Shown piece by piece: positions 23,761 to 33,770 of a stretch of DNA of 64,000 bases (positions are counted from its first letter, which is position 1; each line of letters begins with the position of its first letter). This DNA is from Alligator mississippiensis (Eukaryota > Chordata > Crocodylia > Alligatoridae), in NCBI RefSeq assembly GCF_030867095.1, contig NC_081824.1, positions 173,422,933-173,486,932 of the forward strand. The letters run 5' to 3'. The notes under the pieces were generated by a model. The model was not told where the DNA came from and did no database searches. It worked only from the letters and a program-made list of their open reading frames with translations. The translations under genes were made by a program, and so were the position numbers.

Positions 23761-24052
23761 CAGAACATAAGCTGATTTTTGGTCTCAGTTCTAGAACTGC
23801 AATGCAGTGGACTGTGGATCCCACTCCACGGACCACAATTGATTGTATTATTTACATTAAGGCAATACATGTTACTTACTAAATTCAGGAGATACCCCTT
23901 CCTCAAAAAGGCATCATTTTAATACACTACAAGAGCACTTAGCATGTGTTATCTTAGTAAATGTTTTAAATACAGTTTACATGTGCTAAGTGCAATATGT
24001 AACAACACCCTAGGTGAAGAAGAGACAAAGGAAATGATCAGACTAGAGGATG

Positions 24053-24836
24053 TCATAGAATCACAGAAATTTAGGGTTGGAAGGGACCTCAGAAGGTCAT
24101 CTAGTCCAACCCCCTGCTCAAAGCAGGATCATCCCCCAACTACATCATCCCAGCCAAGGCTTTCTCTAGCCAGGTCTTAAAAACCTCCAAAGATGGAAGT
24201 CCACAAACTCTGGATAACCTGTTCCAGTATTTTACTACCCTTCTAATGGGAAAATTCTTCCTAATATCTAACCTAAATTTCCCTTGCTGCAATTTGAGAC
24301 TGTCACTCCTTATTCTGTCATCTGTTACTACTGAAAACAGTGTAGCTCCATCCTCTTTTGAACCCCCTTTCAGGTAGTTGAAGGCTGCTATTAAATCCCC
24401 TCATAGTCTTCTCTTTTCTAGAATGAATAACCCTAGTTCCCTCAGCCTCTCCTCAGAAGTCATGTGCCCCAACCCCTGAAACATTTTTGTTGCCCTCTGC
24501 TGGACTCTCTCCAATTTGTCCACATCCTTTTGGTAATGGGGGGCCCAAAACTGAACACAGTACTCCAGATGTGGCCTCACCAGTGCCGAATAGAGGGGAA
24601 TAATCACTTCCCTTGACCTGCTGGTAGCGCTCCTAACAATGCAGCCCAGTATGTTGTTAGCCTTCTTGGCAACAAGGGCACACTATTGGCTCATATTCAG
24701 CTTATTGTCTACTGTAACCTCCAGATCCTTTTCTGCAGAGCTGCTGCCCAACCAGTCAGCCCTCAGCCTGTACTAGTGCATGGGATTCTTCTGTCCTAAG
24801 TGTAGGACTTTGCACTTGCCCTTGTTGAACCTCATG
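24053..24836 (-). mobile_element. CR1 LINE 3' half, probably one element with 28297-29765
   Basis: The tail is at 24053 (TCATAGAATCACAGAAATTT, then AGGGTTGGAAGGGACCTCAG). The C-terminal RT region on the minus strand (24401-24607) reads [20 protein letters not shown], then [21 protein letters not shown]. The match stops abruptly at 24836 in the word CCTCATG, where a MITE begins. The subfamily and strand agree with the CR1 starting at 28297, whose 3' part is missing. Confidence 0.9.
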
Positions 24837-25368
24837 GGCACATCCACACATGCAAGCACGTGTGCTCGCAGCAGCTCAGATAGAAGCAGTGCAAATTTGA
24901 GCCAGGGCTTTTTGCCTCAGCACACGTGCTTGGACATGCACTTTGTTGTGGAGCAAATTGTGCCACTTGCGGCAAAGAAACCCTGCCTGGCTTCTACCAG
25001 ATCTGCAGCCAGGGGGAGCTAAAGCCCGGGGCCAGCACCTGTGCTGTCCCCAGCAGTATAAAAAAGCTGCCCTGGCAAGAAGCTCAGGGCTACTTGCTCT
25101 CAGGAGTTTCTGGGGCCTAGCCAATACCTGGGGACACTACCCCTTGTGCCAGCTGGACTGCTGAAGCAGCCTGGAGAGTTCCCTATACTCTCTACCCCCT
25201 GCAGCAGTCTGGCAGTGGGGGCTGCTGCCTGGCTGTGACTTGCTGTGCACCTGCCAGACCCTGATGGGGAATGCACAGCCAGTAGAGGCATCTGCCCCTC
25301 TGGGCCAGCTGCCAGTGGGCTGTGGCTGCAGGGTTGGCATTTGTGCAACACTACTGCCATGTGTGCCC

Positions 25369-26322
25369 TGTGATAGCCAGAACCAGAAGGGTTAATGAGT
25401 AGGTTATAACAAAGAAATGCTTTTTGAAGATATCTGAAATAGAATTTATGGAACTGTTTTTTGTCTTTCTGAAGTATAACCGACAAGAATTATATATATC
25501 TTTTATATTAATCTTGAAACAAAGTGACTTTTAAAAAGCAGAACTAAAGGATATAACTGCAGACTTAGCTAATTTTATAATCTTTTTCTGCTTAGAGACA
25601 GTAAAATGAACTTAGGTGGGAACATGTTAATGTCAGACCCCAAAGTAATGTGGTGTGATTTGCTTATTGGGTAAACCCAAGTTTGGGCAGTAACTTATTG
25701 TAATGATTTCTAACACCTTTTAACCCCATAGGATAACAGCTATAGAGTAACATTATGAATGGCTATATAACTAAAACATTTGCATAAACAGGATATAAAA
25801 GAACATGCACGCTAAGTAACCCTCAGGAAGGGTGGAACAGAAGGGTCATTGCTGTTCCATTCCCCTGGATCTCTCTTATTCCTTGTGTGAACGAAGACCA
25901 GATCCTGACTGAGGGTCCTCCTCCGGTTCTCCCTCTGACAGTGAAACTCGGGGACACCTGACTTCATTGAATCAACTTGACCTGTTTCTGACTGAGGGAC
26001 TATTGTTAAGCTGCTAACCAAGTGGGAACTCTTGGTTGATTTTTCTCTATCTGTTTTTATTATCACTGTCAATTTTAACTTGTATTGTTATGTTGTCTGT
26101 TTATTAGCTTAACCTTTTTACTAACTGTCATATGTGCAAACTCTATCTTTTGTTGTTATAAGTAAAATTTATTCTTTTTAATAAGTGAAACTTGTCATTG
26201 CTTTCCTTCCCAACATCTCCTCCTCGATCCTGAACCAAAAAGCCCAGTGGCTAATAAAGTTGCAGTGCTTGGTCAGTCTGCAACTAAACTGATATACTCA
26301 CAGGCTCAGCTGGCCTGTGACA
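25369..26322 (+). mobile_element. Solo LTR of an endogenous retrovirus (954 bp)
   Basis: The segment starts TGTGATAGCC and ends CCTGTGACA, so the termini are TG..CA with short inverted ends. It is flanked by an exact 6-bp duplication GTGCCC (25363-25368 and 26323-26328). A TATA box (GATATAAAAG) lies at about 25793-25801 and a polyadenylation signal AATAAA at 26253-26258, in the plus-strand order expected of U3-R-U5. No internal retroviral genes adjoin it, so it is a recombination product. A 6-bp duplication is compatible with class II-type integrases, but the family is not identified. Confidence 0.8.
25793..25801 (+). promoter_or_regulatory. TATA box of the solo LTR
   Basis: ATATAAAAG lies about 425 bases into the LTR, a usual U3 position, with AATAAA about 460 bases downstream. 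Whether it still drives transcription is unknown. Confidence 0.55.
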
Positions 26323-26525
26323 GTGCCCCTGCCCAGACCTCTGGGCAGCTGTCACCCGGAAGATGTTCCCAGTGTGATGGCCTGCTTTGAACTGTCACAG
26401 CATATCCTTCTGGCATGAATTGGCCAAGAAGTCAGCCACCTCCAGCTGGGTCCAAGGTGCCAGCTCTGAGCAGGCAGGCTTCTGCCACTGGTCTCCCTAG
26501 CAGGAATTCTGGTGTTCCCTAATGG

Positions 26526-26807
26526 AAAATTGAAAAATCCCTGGTAAAAAAAATCCCAAAGTCACTCTGTAAAATACCCCAAAATCCATGTTCCTCCACA
26601 ATTAAAACAAAAGACCAATATATATATATAGAGAGAGAGACACAGAGACAGTGATCTGTTGGGCAATGTTTTATTGATATATCTACAGTGTTAAAGCAAT
26701 GTAGAAGCCTACCAGTGTTTTTATCATAATAATAGAGTGAACTCTAAATACATGTATTCATAAATTCATGAAACATGAATATATATTTTGCTGCCCTCCC
26801 ACAGGGG
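26526..26807. repeat. AT/GA microsatellite region
   Basis: A TA repeat running into a GA repeat (26619-26640) lies in otherwise AT-rich DNA. No gene or transposon end was recognised. Confidence 0.5.
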
Positions 26808-27000
26808 CTACGGCCCCCACACAGGGGTTATGGCTCCCCAACAGTGGCTATGGCCCTCACACAGGGGCTACCACCCCCACACAGGTGCTACTGCCCCACA
26901 CAGGGACTACAGCCCCCCAACAGGGGCTATGGCCCCACACAGGGGTTATGGCCCCACAACAGTGGCCAAATGGCCCCTGCAGGGGCTACCACCCTCCCAC
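26808..27000 (+). repeat. Minisatellite, about 27-bp unit
   Basis: About seven degenerate copies of a unit of the type CACACAGGGGCTAYGGCCCC, with a few bases between, stand in tandem. Because the unit is near a multiple of three, all three plus frames stay open and give Gly/Pro/His-rich repeats. I judge that a by-product and not a protein. Unit spacing varies by several bases. Confidence 0.8.
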
Positions 27001-28296
27001 AAGGCCCACATGCCTCTCCCAGCCCCCCCCCATTGCTGTCTTACCTGGCCCCATCCCCTGCCAGCTGCTGCTGCCCCTGCAATGGCTCCCCACCCAATTC
27101 TATCCCCCACTCCTCCAGACCCTCCCAATGGCTGCTCTGCACAACCCCATCACCCACTTGCACCCCCAGGCCCCTATGGCTACCCTCCCAACCCCAGGCA
27201 CCATCCCTTTAAAAAGAAAAAAAGAAACAAAAACCAAAAAAGAAAGCCTCTACTTACCCTAGAAGAAGGGCTGGGGGTGCTCTGGGGCCTCCTGGCAGAG
27301 TCCTCCCAGGTAGCACAGGGCAGCGGGGGACAGGAGAGCCCAGACTGGGGTCACTGGGGCTGTCCCTCTGCCCACGGCTGTGTGGGGGGGCCCCAGTGAC
27401 ATAGACAGCAGCTGAACTGCCAGTAAGTACCAGGGTTTTTTTTGGTTTGTTTTAAACTGTTTGGATGCTGAGGGGGGGGGGGCAGGGCAGGGATCAGGGG
27501 CCTTGGGGGCTGAGGGGGATGGGGCCAGGCAGAGCAGGGATTGGGGGGGGTCAGTGGGGCAGGCGTGGGGAGGGGCCAGGCAGAAAAGTGATCGGGAGGT
27601 CAGGGGGTCAGACGGGGGGTGGAGATGGGCAGGGCAGGGCAGGGCAGGGCTGGGGGAGCTGGGGAAGCAGGCAGGGCCAGTGGGGGTCCCTCCATAGTCC
27701 CCTCCCCCCCCTCCAGCCCTCCCAACCCCTTACTCACCGGCATTGGATCCCTGCTGCTGAAGCAGCTGCTTCAGCACCATGGCAAGGGGCCAACCACAGA
27801 GATGCTCTGACAACCAGAGTGTCTCCATGGAGGACCCAACCTCCAGTTGCCTCAGGGCATGGTCCAGGACCATGTCCTGCCCCGCTTTTTTTAACTTAAT
27901 TTTTTTTAGACCCCCTGAATATCCCAGGGTTTTTTGTTTTTTTTTTTTTCTTAATGGGCTGGAGCTGGCCTGGCCGGGGCACCTGTGGGCAGGCTGAGGA
28001 AGCAAGGGGAGGGGTCGGGGGGCTTGTGCAGAGCCCTCCATGCAGCGTGGGGCAGTGGGGAGGCAGCAGGGATCACCCCCTGCCTGGCAGCCCCTTGTGA
28101 ATCAGGGCTTTTTTTTTTTTACAAGTACTGAGAGATAGGACAGCCATTACTGGTCTGGGAGAGGGGTGGGGGATGGGCCTGGCCTGACTGATTTGGAGAT
28201 TCAGCTGAATCAAATCAGGACAGTGAATCGAATCACCAAATCAAATCACTGTCTCCCGAATCAGCTGAATCCAGATCTGAAGTGAATATTAGCCGC
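27001..28296. mobile_element. GC-rich, homopolymer-rich insertion with hAT-like end
   Basis: The region has an A-rich block (27210-27245), G-runs, a GGGCA tandem (27627-27650) and T-runs near 27890 and 27940. At 28185-28290 words such as GAATCGAATCACC, AAATCAAATC and GAATCAGCTGAATC resemble the ends of the hAT element at 36166 onward. It separates two halves of one CR1. No coding sequence is supported. Confidence 0.35.
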
Positions 28297-29765
28297 TTCC
28301 CACAGGCCTATTGATTACTACCCTCTGAGCCCGATGCTTCAGCCAGTTTTCTACCTACCTTATAGTCCATTCATTCAGCCTGTACTTCCTTAGTTTTCCT
28401 GTGAGAAGATTGTGGGAGACCATATAAAAAACCTTGTGAAAATCAGGGTACTCCACATCCACTGGTCTCCCTGCATCCACAGAGCCTATTATCTCATCAT
28501 AGAAGGCAATCAGGTTGGTCAGGCATGACTTGCCCCTGGTGAATCCATGCTGACTGTTCCTAATCACTTTCTTTCAGTCCACGTGCTTACAAATGGATTC
28601 CTTGAGGATCTGCTCCATGGTTTTTCCAGGAACTGAAGTGAGGCTGATTGGTCTGTAATTCCTTGGATCCTCCTTTTTCCCTTTCTTAAATATGGGCAAT
28701 ATGTTTGCCCTTTTCCAATCATCCAGAACTTCTGGTCATCATGAGTTTTCAAAGATGATGGCTGATGGCTCTGCAGCCACATCAGCTAACCCCTTCAGCA
28801 CCCTTGGATGCATCACATCCAGTCCCATGGACTTGTACACATACAGCTTTTCTAAGTAGTCCCTAACCTGTTATTTCAACACTGTTGGCTGCTCACTTCC
28901 TCCCCAGACTGTGCTGCCAGGTGCAGTAGCCTGGGAGTTGATCTTGCCTGTGAAAACTGAGGTGAAGAAGGCATCGAGCACTTCAACCTTTTCTGCATCC
29001 TGTCACAAGTTTGCCTCACCAATTCAGTAAGGGACCCACACTTTCCCTGATCTTCGTCTTGTTACTGACATACTTGTTGAAACCCTTCTTGTTACCCTTC
29101 ACATCGCTTGCTAGCTGTAACTCCAATTGCACTTTGGCCTCCCTGACTTCATCCCTGCATGCCCGATAAATGCTCTTATACTCCTCCCTAGTTGTTTGTC
29201 CAAATTTCCACTTCTTGTATGCTTCCTTTTTGTGATTTAGTTTACTGAAGAGTCCCCTACAAAGCCAAGCTACTCTTTTGCCATACTTGATAGTCTTCCT
29301 GTGCATCAGGATGATTTGTTCCTGCACTCTCAGTAAGGCCCCTTTAAAGTACAGCCAGCTCTCCTGGACTCTTCTCTCCCTCAGATTGTCTTCCTAGGGG
29401 ATCCTGTCCATGAGTTCCCTGAGCCAGTCAAAATCTGGTTTTCTGAAGTCCAAGTTCATTACTCTGCTCTTTTCCATCCTTCCTTTCCTCAGGATCCTGA
29501 AAATTATATTGTGGTCCCTGCTGCCCAAGTTGCCTTCTAATAGGACATCTTCCAACAATTGTTCCCTGTTTGTAAGCAGCAGTTCAAGAAGAGCACAGTC
29601 CCTAGTTGGCTGCTGCAGCACTTGCACCAGGAAGGTTTCCTCAACACTCTCGTAAAACTTCCTAGATTGCCTGCGCACTGTTGTATTGTCTTCACAGCAG
29701 ATGTCAGGGCGATTGAAGTCCCCCATGAGAATGTCACTGGGTGTGAACCATTTTAGAAAATTCAT
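28297..29765 (-). mobile_element. CR1 LINE 5' half: endonuclease end to RT palm
   Basis: On the minus strand, 29394-29765 carries the C-terminal half of the AP-like endonuclease (ILMGDFNRPDICCED, then GSRDHNIIFRIL, where the usual SDH reads RDH). 29016-29327 carries the linker (KLNHKKEAYKKWKFGQTT). 28564-28782 and 28355-28567 carry the RT start and motif-A region (NSQHGFTRGKSCLTNL, YPDFHKVFYMVSHNLL). The usual YLDF reads YPDF, and frames shift between pieces. It stops at the MITE-like insertion where the rest of RT should follow. Together with 24053-24836 it would cover most of one CR1, lacking about 215 bases relative to the copy at 6738-8405. Confidence 0.88.
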
Positions 29766-30912
29766 GAAAGATGGAATTTAAAAAAACCTAGGTTAAAGGT
29801 CTCGCTAAAGGTCACCTAAAGTACATTTCATAGCTAGACAAAGTTAATATTCAACAAGATATAGATTAGGTATAAAATAAGAATAGGCATCTGAATATAA
29901 AAAGTACCACCTATTAGGAACACCTTTTATATTTTTTTACCTTATTTTGTAAAATTTTTTTATATTTTTAGCCAAGCCAGAGAGTATAAAAATCTGGGTT
30001 CCTCTTGGATTCCAAGAAGAATATCAGTATTGGCCCAAGTCTGTTCCCATTGCTGTCAAAAGGAGTTCTGGGGCAAAATCCCAGCATTGTAGTCTATTTA
30101 TCTGAATTGCAGACTGTGAATGAAATTCTGGCTTCACTGAATTGACAGGAGTTTTCCAACTGATTTCAGCAGCCCATTATATCATCCCTTCCTCTGCAGC
30201 CTAAAACCCAACTCCAATGTTTAAAAGCTCAAACACTGGTGTTTTATCACAATTCTCTATGTTATCAGAAGGTAAGAGGCAAATTGGATCAGTGCTGGGC
30301 TAGATGGGAGCCTCCTCATGGACACTCAAGTACTGTAAGACATGGTATTGGTAAATAAGTAGCTTGTTCTAGGATTGACAAGCTGGTCAATTGACTGATC
30401 AAATATTGTCAGTTGACTGCATATTTTTGACCTGTCGAAGATTACAGCAATTTTATAAAGAAAACCTACTTTTTTGTAGTTTTCTTGACAAAAATATGAA
30501 TTTTATTGGTTTTTGAAACATTTCTGAATGCAAAATTTGTGCTTTTTCTGTATATTACTTGGTCCTATTGGCAAATTTTGACCATTTTTGACCAATATTT
30601 GAATGGCCATTTGACCAAATCTTATGGCTGCTTTTACACATTCTCCAGGGGTGTGGGGAGAGGAGGTGCTTTAATTAGAGCAGCTATAATTAAAGTGCCT
30701 GCATTGTCTCATGTATCAGTGTACCTGTGCATCAAAATGGCAGGGGGGAGAGGCTTTAACTAAAGCTTATTGAGTGCTCTAATTAGCATGCTGCAGCAGA
30801 CTCTATAAATCAAGTCTGCTCCGATGTGCTGTAATAATGGAGCGCTGGAGCTGCATCCCCACACATATACAGATACCCTATTTGCCCAGTCAACTACCCA
30901 AATCTAGTTGGT
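29766..30912. other. Unique-looking DNA with one ancient repeat scrap
   Basis: About 30115-30180 (GTGAATGAAATTCTGGCTTC, then ACTGAATTGACAGGAGTTTT) resembles a motif common in ancient CR1/L3-type repeats of amniotes. The remainder is AT-rich, with no gene found. Confidence 0.35.
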
Positions 30913-30920
30913 ACTAGGGG

Positions 30921-31160
30921 CAGGGCTGTCCCTGGAGGGGAGGCGAATCGGGACGACTGCCCCAGGCCCCGCACTTTGGGGGGCCCCACGGGGCTGGGCG
31001 GAGCAGCCGCGATGACTCCGCACTGCTGCCAGCTTCATGGCCGGCCAACCACTTGGCACCCCCCTGCTACCAAATCCACCACCAGCTTCCTCGCATCCAG
31101 GGCGGGGCCCCACACAGACTGATTTGCCCTAGGCCCCGCACCCTCTTCAGGTTGTCTCTG
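30921..31160. mobile_element. hAT-type MITE (240 bp)
   Basis: The left end CAGGGCTGTCCCTGG and the right end GGTTGTCTCTG are degenerate inverted partners. The flanks carry an 8-bp duplication with one mismatch (ACTAGGGG at 30913-30920, ACTAGGGA at 31161-31168). The interior contains GGGCCCCAC and GCCCCGCA words typical of this MITE type. Non-coding. Confidence 0.8.
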
Positions 31161-31379
31161 ACTAGGGACTCTTCTTTTAGAAGCAATGCTCCAGTGAAAT
31201 GCTAGGATCAGAGGCACTGTGCTACTGGGTGGTGCTCTCTTTTACATGAGATATACAACTGAGGCTTTAAACTCTTTATTTTTCTTCCCTCCTACCCCCT
31301 CACCCCCTGCCTTCCCTTTCTCATCGTATGTACCTGAGCATTAAACTGTACTCTGCCCATTTCTACAGTACTGTTAATA
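31161..31379. other. Short spacer upstream of the young CR1
   Basis: Pyrimidine-rich DNA without recognised features. It contributes the ATG and about the first 18 codons of the open frame at 31328. Confidence 0.5.
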
Positions 31380-33340
31380 AAGAAGGGTGGCTGTGCCTTA
31401 AGGAAACGATCCTTCAGGCACAAAGCGAGACGATCCCGATGCGAGGAAAAAGAGGGAAAGGGGCCAGGAGGCTTCCTTGGCTGACCAGAGAAATCCAGGG
31501 CAGCCTAAGGGCCAAAAGGGGAGCACATAAAAAGTGGAAACAGGGAGAGATCACCAAAGATGAATATACCTCCTCTGCTCGCACTTGTAGGGAGACAGTT
31601 AGACGGGCCAAAGCTACCATGGAGCTGAGGATGGCATCCCAAGTAAAGGAGAACAAGAAATTATTTTTTAGATATATAGGGAGTAAAAGGAAGGCCCAGG
31701 GAGGAATAGGACCCCTGCTAAACGGGCAGAAACAATTGGTGATGGACAGGGGGGACAAGGCTGAACTCCTCAACGAGTTCTTTGCCTCAGTGTTCCTAAG
31801 CGAGAGGCACGACAAGTCTCTCACTGGGGTTATAGAGAGGCAGCAGCAAGGCACCAGACTACCATGCGTAGACCCTGAGATGGTGCAGAGTCACTTGGAA
31901 GAACTGGATGCCTTTAAGTCGGCAGGCCTGGATGAGCTCCATCCAAGGGTACTGAAGGCACTGGCCGACATCATTGCAGAGCCACTGGCGGGAATATTTG
32001 AACGCTCGTGGTGCACAGGCCAAGTCCCGGAGGACTGGAAAAGGGCCAATGTGGTCCCCATCTTCAAGAAGGGGAGGAAGGAGGACCTGGGCAACTATAG
32101 GCCAGTCAGTCTCACCTCCATCCTTGGCAAAATCTTTGAAAAAATTATCAAGGCTCACATTTGTGAGAGCCCAGCAGGACAAATTATGCTGAGGGGAAAC
32201 CAGCACGGGTTCGTAGCAGGCAGATCGTGCCTGACTAATCTAGTCTCTTTTTATGACCAGGTTACGAAATGCCTGGACACAGGAGGAGGGCTGGATGTCG
32301 TATACTTAGACTTCAGGAAGGCCTTCGATATGGTATCCTACCCCATACTGGTGAACAAGTTAAGAGGCTGTGACTTGGATGACTACACAGTCCGGTGGGT
32401 GGAGAATTGGCTGGAGGGTCATACCCAGAGAGTCATGGTGGATGGGTCGGTTTCGACCTGGAAGGGTGTGGGCAGTGGGGTCCCGCAGGGCTCGGTCCTT
32501 GGACCGATACTCTTTAATGTCTTCATCAGCGACTTGGACGAGGGAGTGAAGTGTACTCTGTTCAAGTTTGTGGATGACACAAAACTGTGGGGAGAAGTGG
32601 ACACACCGGAGGGCAGGGAACAGCTGCAGGCAGACCTGGATAGGTTGGACAAGTGGGCAGAAAACAACAGAATGCAGTTCAACAAGGAGAAATGCAAAGT
32701 GCTGCACCTAGGGAGGAAAAATGTCCAGCACACCTACAGCCTAGGGAATGACCTGCTGGGTGGCACAGAGGTGGAAAGGGATCTTGGAGTGCTAGTGGAC
32801 TCCAAGATGAACATGAGTCGGCAGTGTGACGAAGCCATCAGAAAAGCCAATGGCACTTTATCGTGCATCAGCAGATGCATGACGAACAGATCCAAGGAGG
32901 TGATACTTCCCCTCTATCGGGCGCTGGTCAGACCGCAGTTGGAGTACTGCGTGCAATTCTGGGCATCGCACTTCAAGAGGGATGCGGATAACCTGGAGAG
33001 GGTCCAGAGAAGGGCCACTCGTATGGTTAAGGGCCTGCAGACCAAGCCCTACGAGGAGAGACTAGAGAAACTGGACCTTTTCAGCCTCCGCAAGAGAAGG
33101 TTGAGAGGCGACCTTGTGGCTGTCTATAAGTTCATCACGGGGGTACAGAAGGGAATTGGTGAGTTTTTATTCACCAAGGCGCCCCCGGGGGTTACAAGAA
33201 ATAATGGCCACAAGCTAGCAGAGAGCAGATTTAGATTGGACATTAGGAAGAACTTCTTCACAGTTAGAGTGGCCTTGGGAACGGGCTCCCAAGGGAGGTG
33301 GTGCTCTCCCCTACCCTGGGGGTCTTCAAGAGGAGGTTAG
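31328..33340 (+). pseudogene. CR1 ORF2, reverse transcriptase open over 670 codons
   Basis: Residues 1-18 come from flanking DNA. From about residue 48 (LPWLTREIQGSLRAKRGA) the linker is CR1. RT begins near residue 234 (VPEDWKRANVVPIFKKGRKE). Motif A is YLDFRKAFD at 326-334. SGVPQGSVLGP is at 383-393. The catalytic box is FVDDTK at 414-419: both Asp are kept, but the usual Ala is Val. A C-terminal block [17 protein letters not shown] follows. After VRVA a 4-base deletion near 33274, relative to the 19678 copy, shifts the frame, replacing the last 30 or so residues with an unrelated tail. The family makes cDNA at nicked chromosomal targets. This copy lacks the endonuclease and has a damaged end, so I call it a pseudogene despite its length. 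Confidence 0.92.
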
Positions 33341-33454
33341 ATAGGCATCTAGCTGGGGTCATCTAGACCCAGCACTCTTTCCTGCCTGTGCAGGGGGTCG
33401 GACTCGATGATCTATTGAGGTCCCTTCCGACCCTAACATCTATGAATCTATGAA
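31380..33454 (+). mobile_element. Youngest CR1 LINE in the window, 5'-truncated
   Basis: CR1 similarity starts near 31380 within the linker between endonuclease and RT, and runs to the 3' tail (CAGGGGGTCGGACTCGATG, CCTTCCGACCC, ATCTATGAATCTATGAA). The whole RT region is open in one frame. The copy at 19678-20589 is nearly identical where they overlap. Low divergence implies a subfamily active recently in this lineage. The endonuclease is missing, so the copy could not retrotranspose by itself. Confidence 0.97.
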
Positions 33455-33589
33455 AATCAGTGCATTAATGACTAATGTTTTCAAATGGCAGCATATATGG
33501 CCATTCAGTATTCAAGATATTTATATCTATATCTATATCCATAGATTCATAGATATTTAAATTCAGCATACTATGTTTGCATAGGTCTC
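33455..33589. repeat. AT-rich spacer with ATATCT microsatellite
   Basis: A short TATATC/TATCTA tandem at 33518-33545, followed by a CATAGATTCATAGAT word reminiscent of a CR1 tail. Too short to assign to an element. Confidence 0.4.
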
Positions 33590-33770
33590 TTTTTGAACAG
33601 AAGCATAATAGCCAGGGTCAGCACCCCAGGCAGCAGCAGCACTGTAGCGTGTCTGCAGGGGCCAGGCCAGCTGTGGCAGCTGTGCTGGCAATGGCAGCAG
33701 CTGCCCCTTGGGTAGTCAGGACTGGTGCCCCAGTTGGCCACTGCTCATTATGCTACTATATTTGAATAAC
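33590..33770. repeat. Possible foldback element
   Basis: AGCATAATAGCCAGG near 33601 has an inverted partner TTGGCCACTGCTCATTATGCT near 33732-33752. A GC-rich interior lies between them, with CAGCAGCAGCA and GGCAGCAGCTGCC words. No target duplication was identified. Confidence 0.35.

Larger units (their letters stand above)
24837..26525 (+). mobile_element. GC-rich MITE inserted in a CR1, itself split by a solo LTR
   Basis: The element opens with GGGCACATCCACACATGC and a hairpin with perfect 14-bp arms, CAAGCACGTGTGCT (24853-24866) and AGCACACGTGCTTG (24919-24932). The GC-rich text breaks off at 25368 and resumes at 26323 after the LTR (GTGCCCCTGCCCAGACCT). The right end is not defined; about 26525 is where composition changes. 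It has no coding capacity. Confidence 0.45.

Noticed and set aside
26808..27000. CRISPR array
   Set aside because: The units are contiguous and degenerate with no unique spacers, and the genome is vertebrate. It is a minisatellite.
26768..27399. Three overlapping plus frames of 145-203 codons
   Set aside because: They are produced by a 27-bp minisatellite and flanking C-rich DNA. No start context, domain or exon structure supports a protein.
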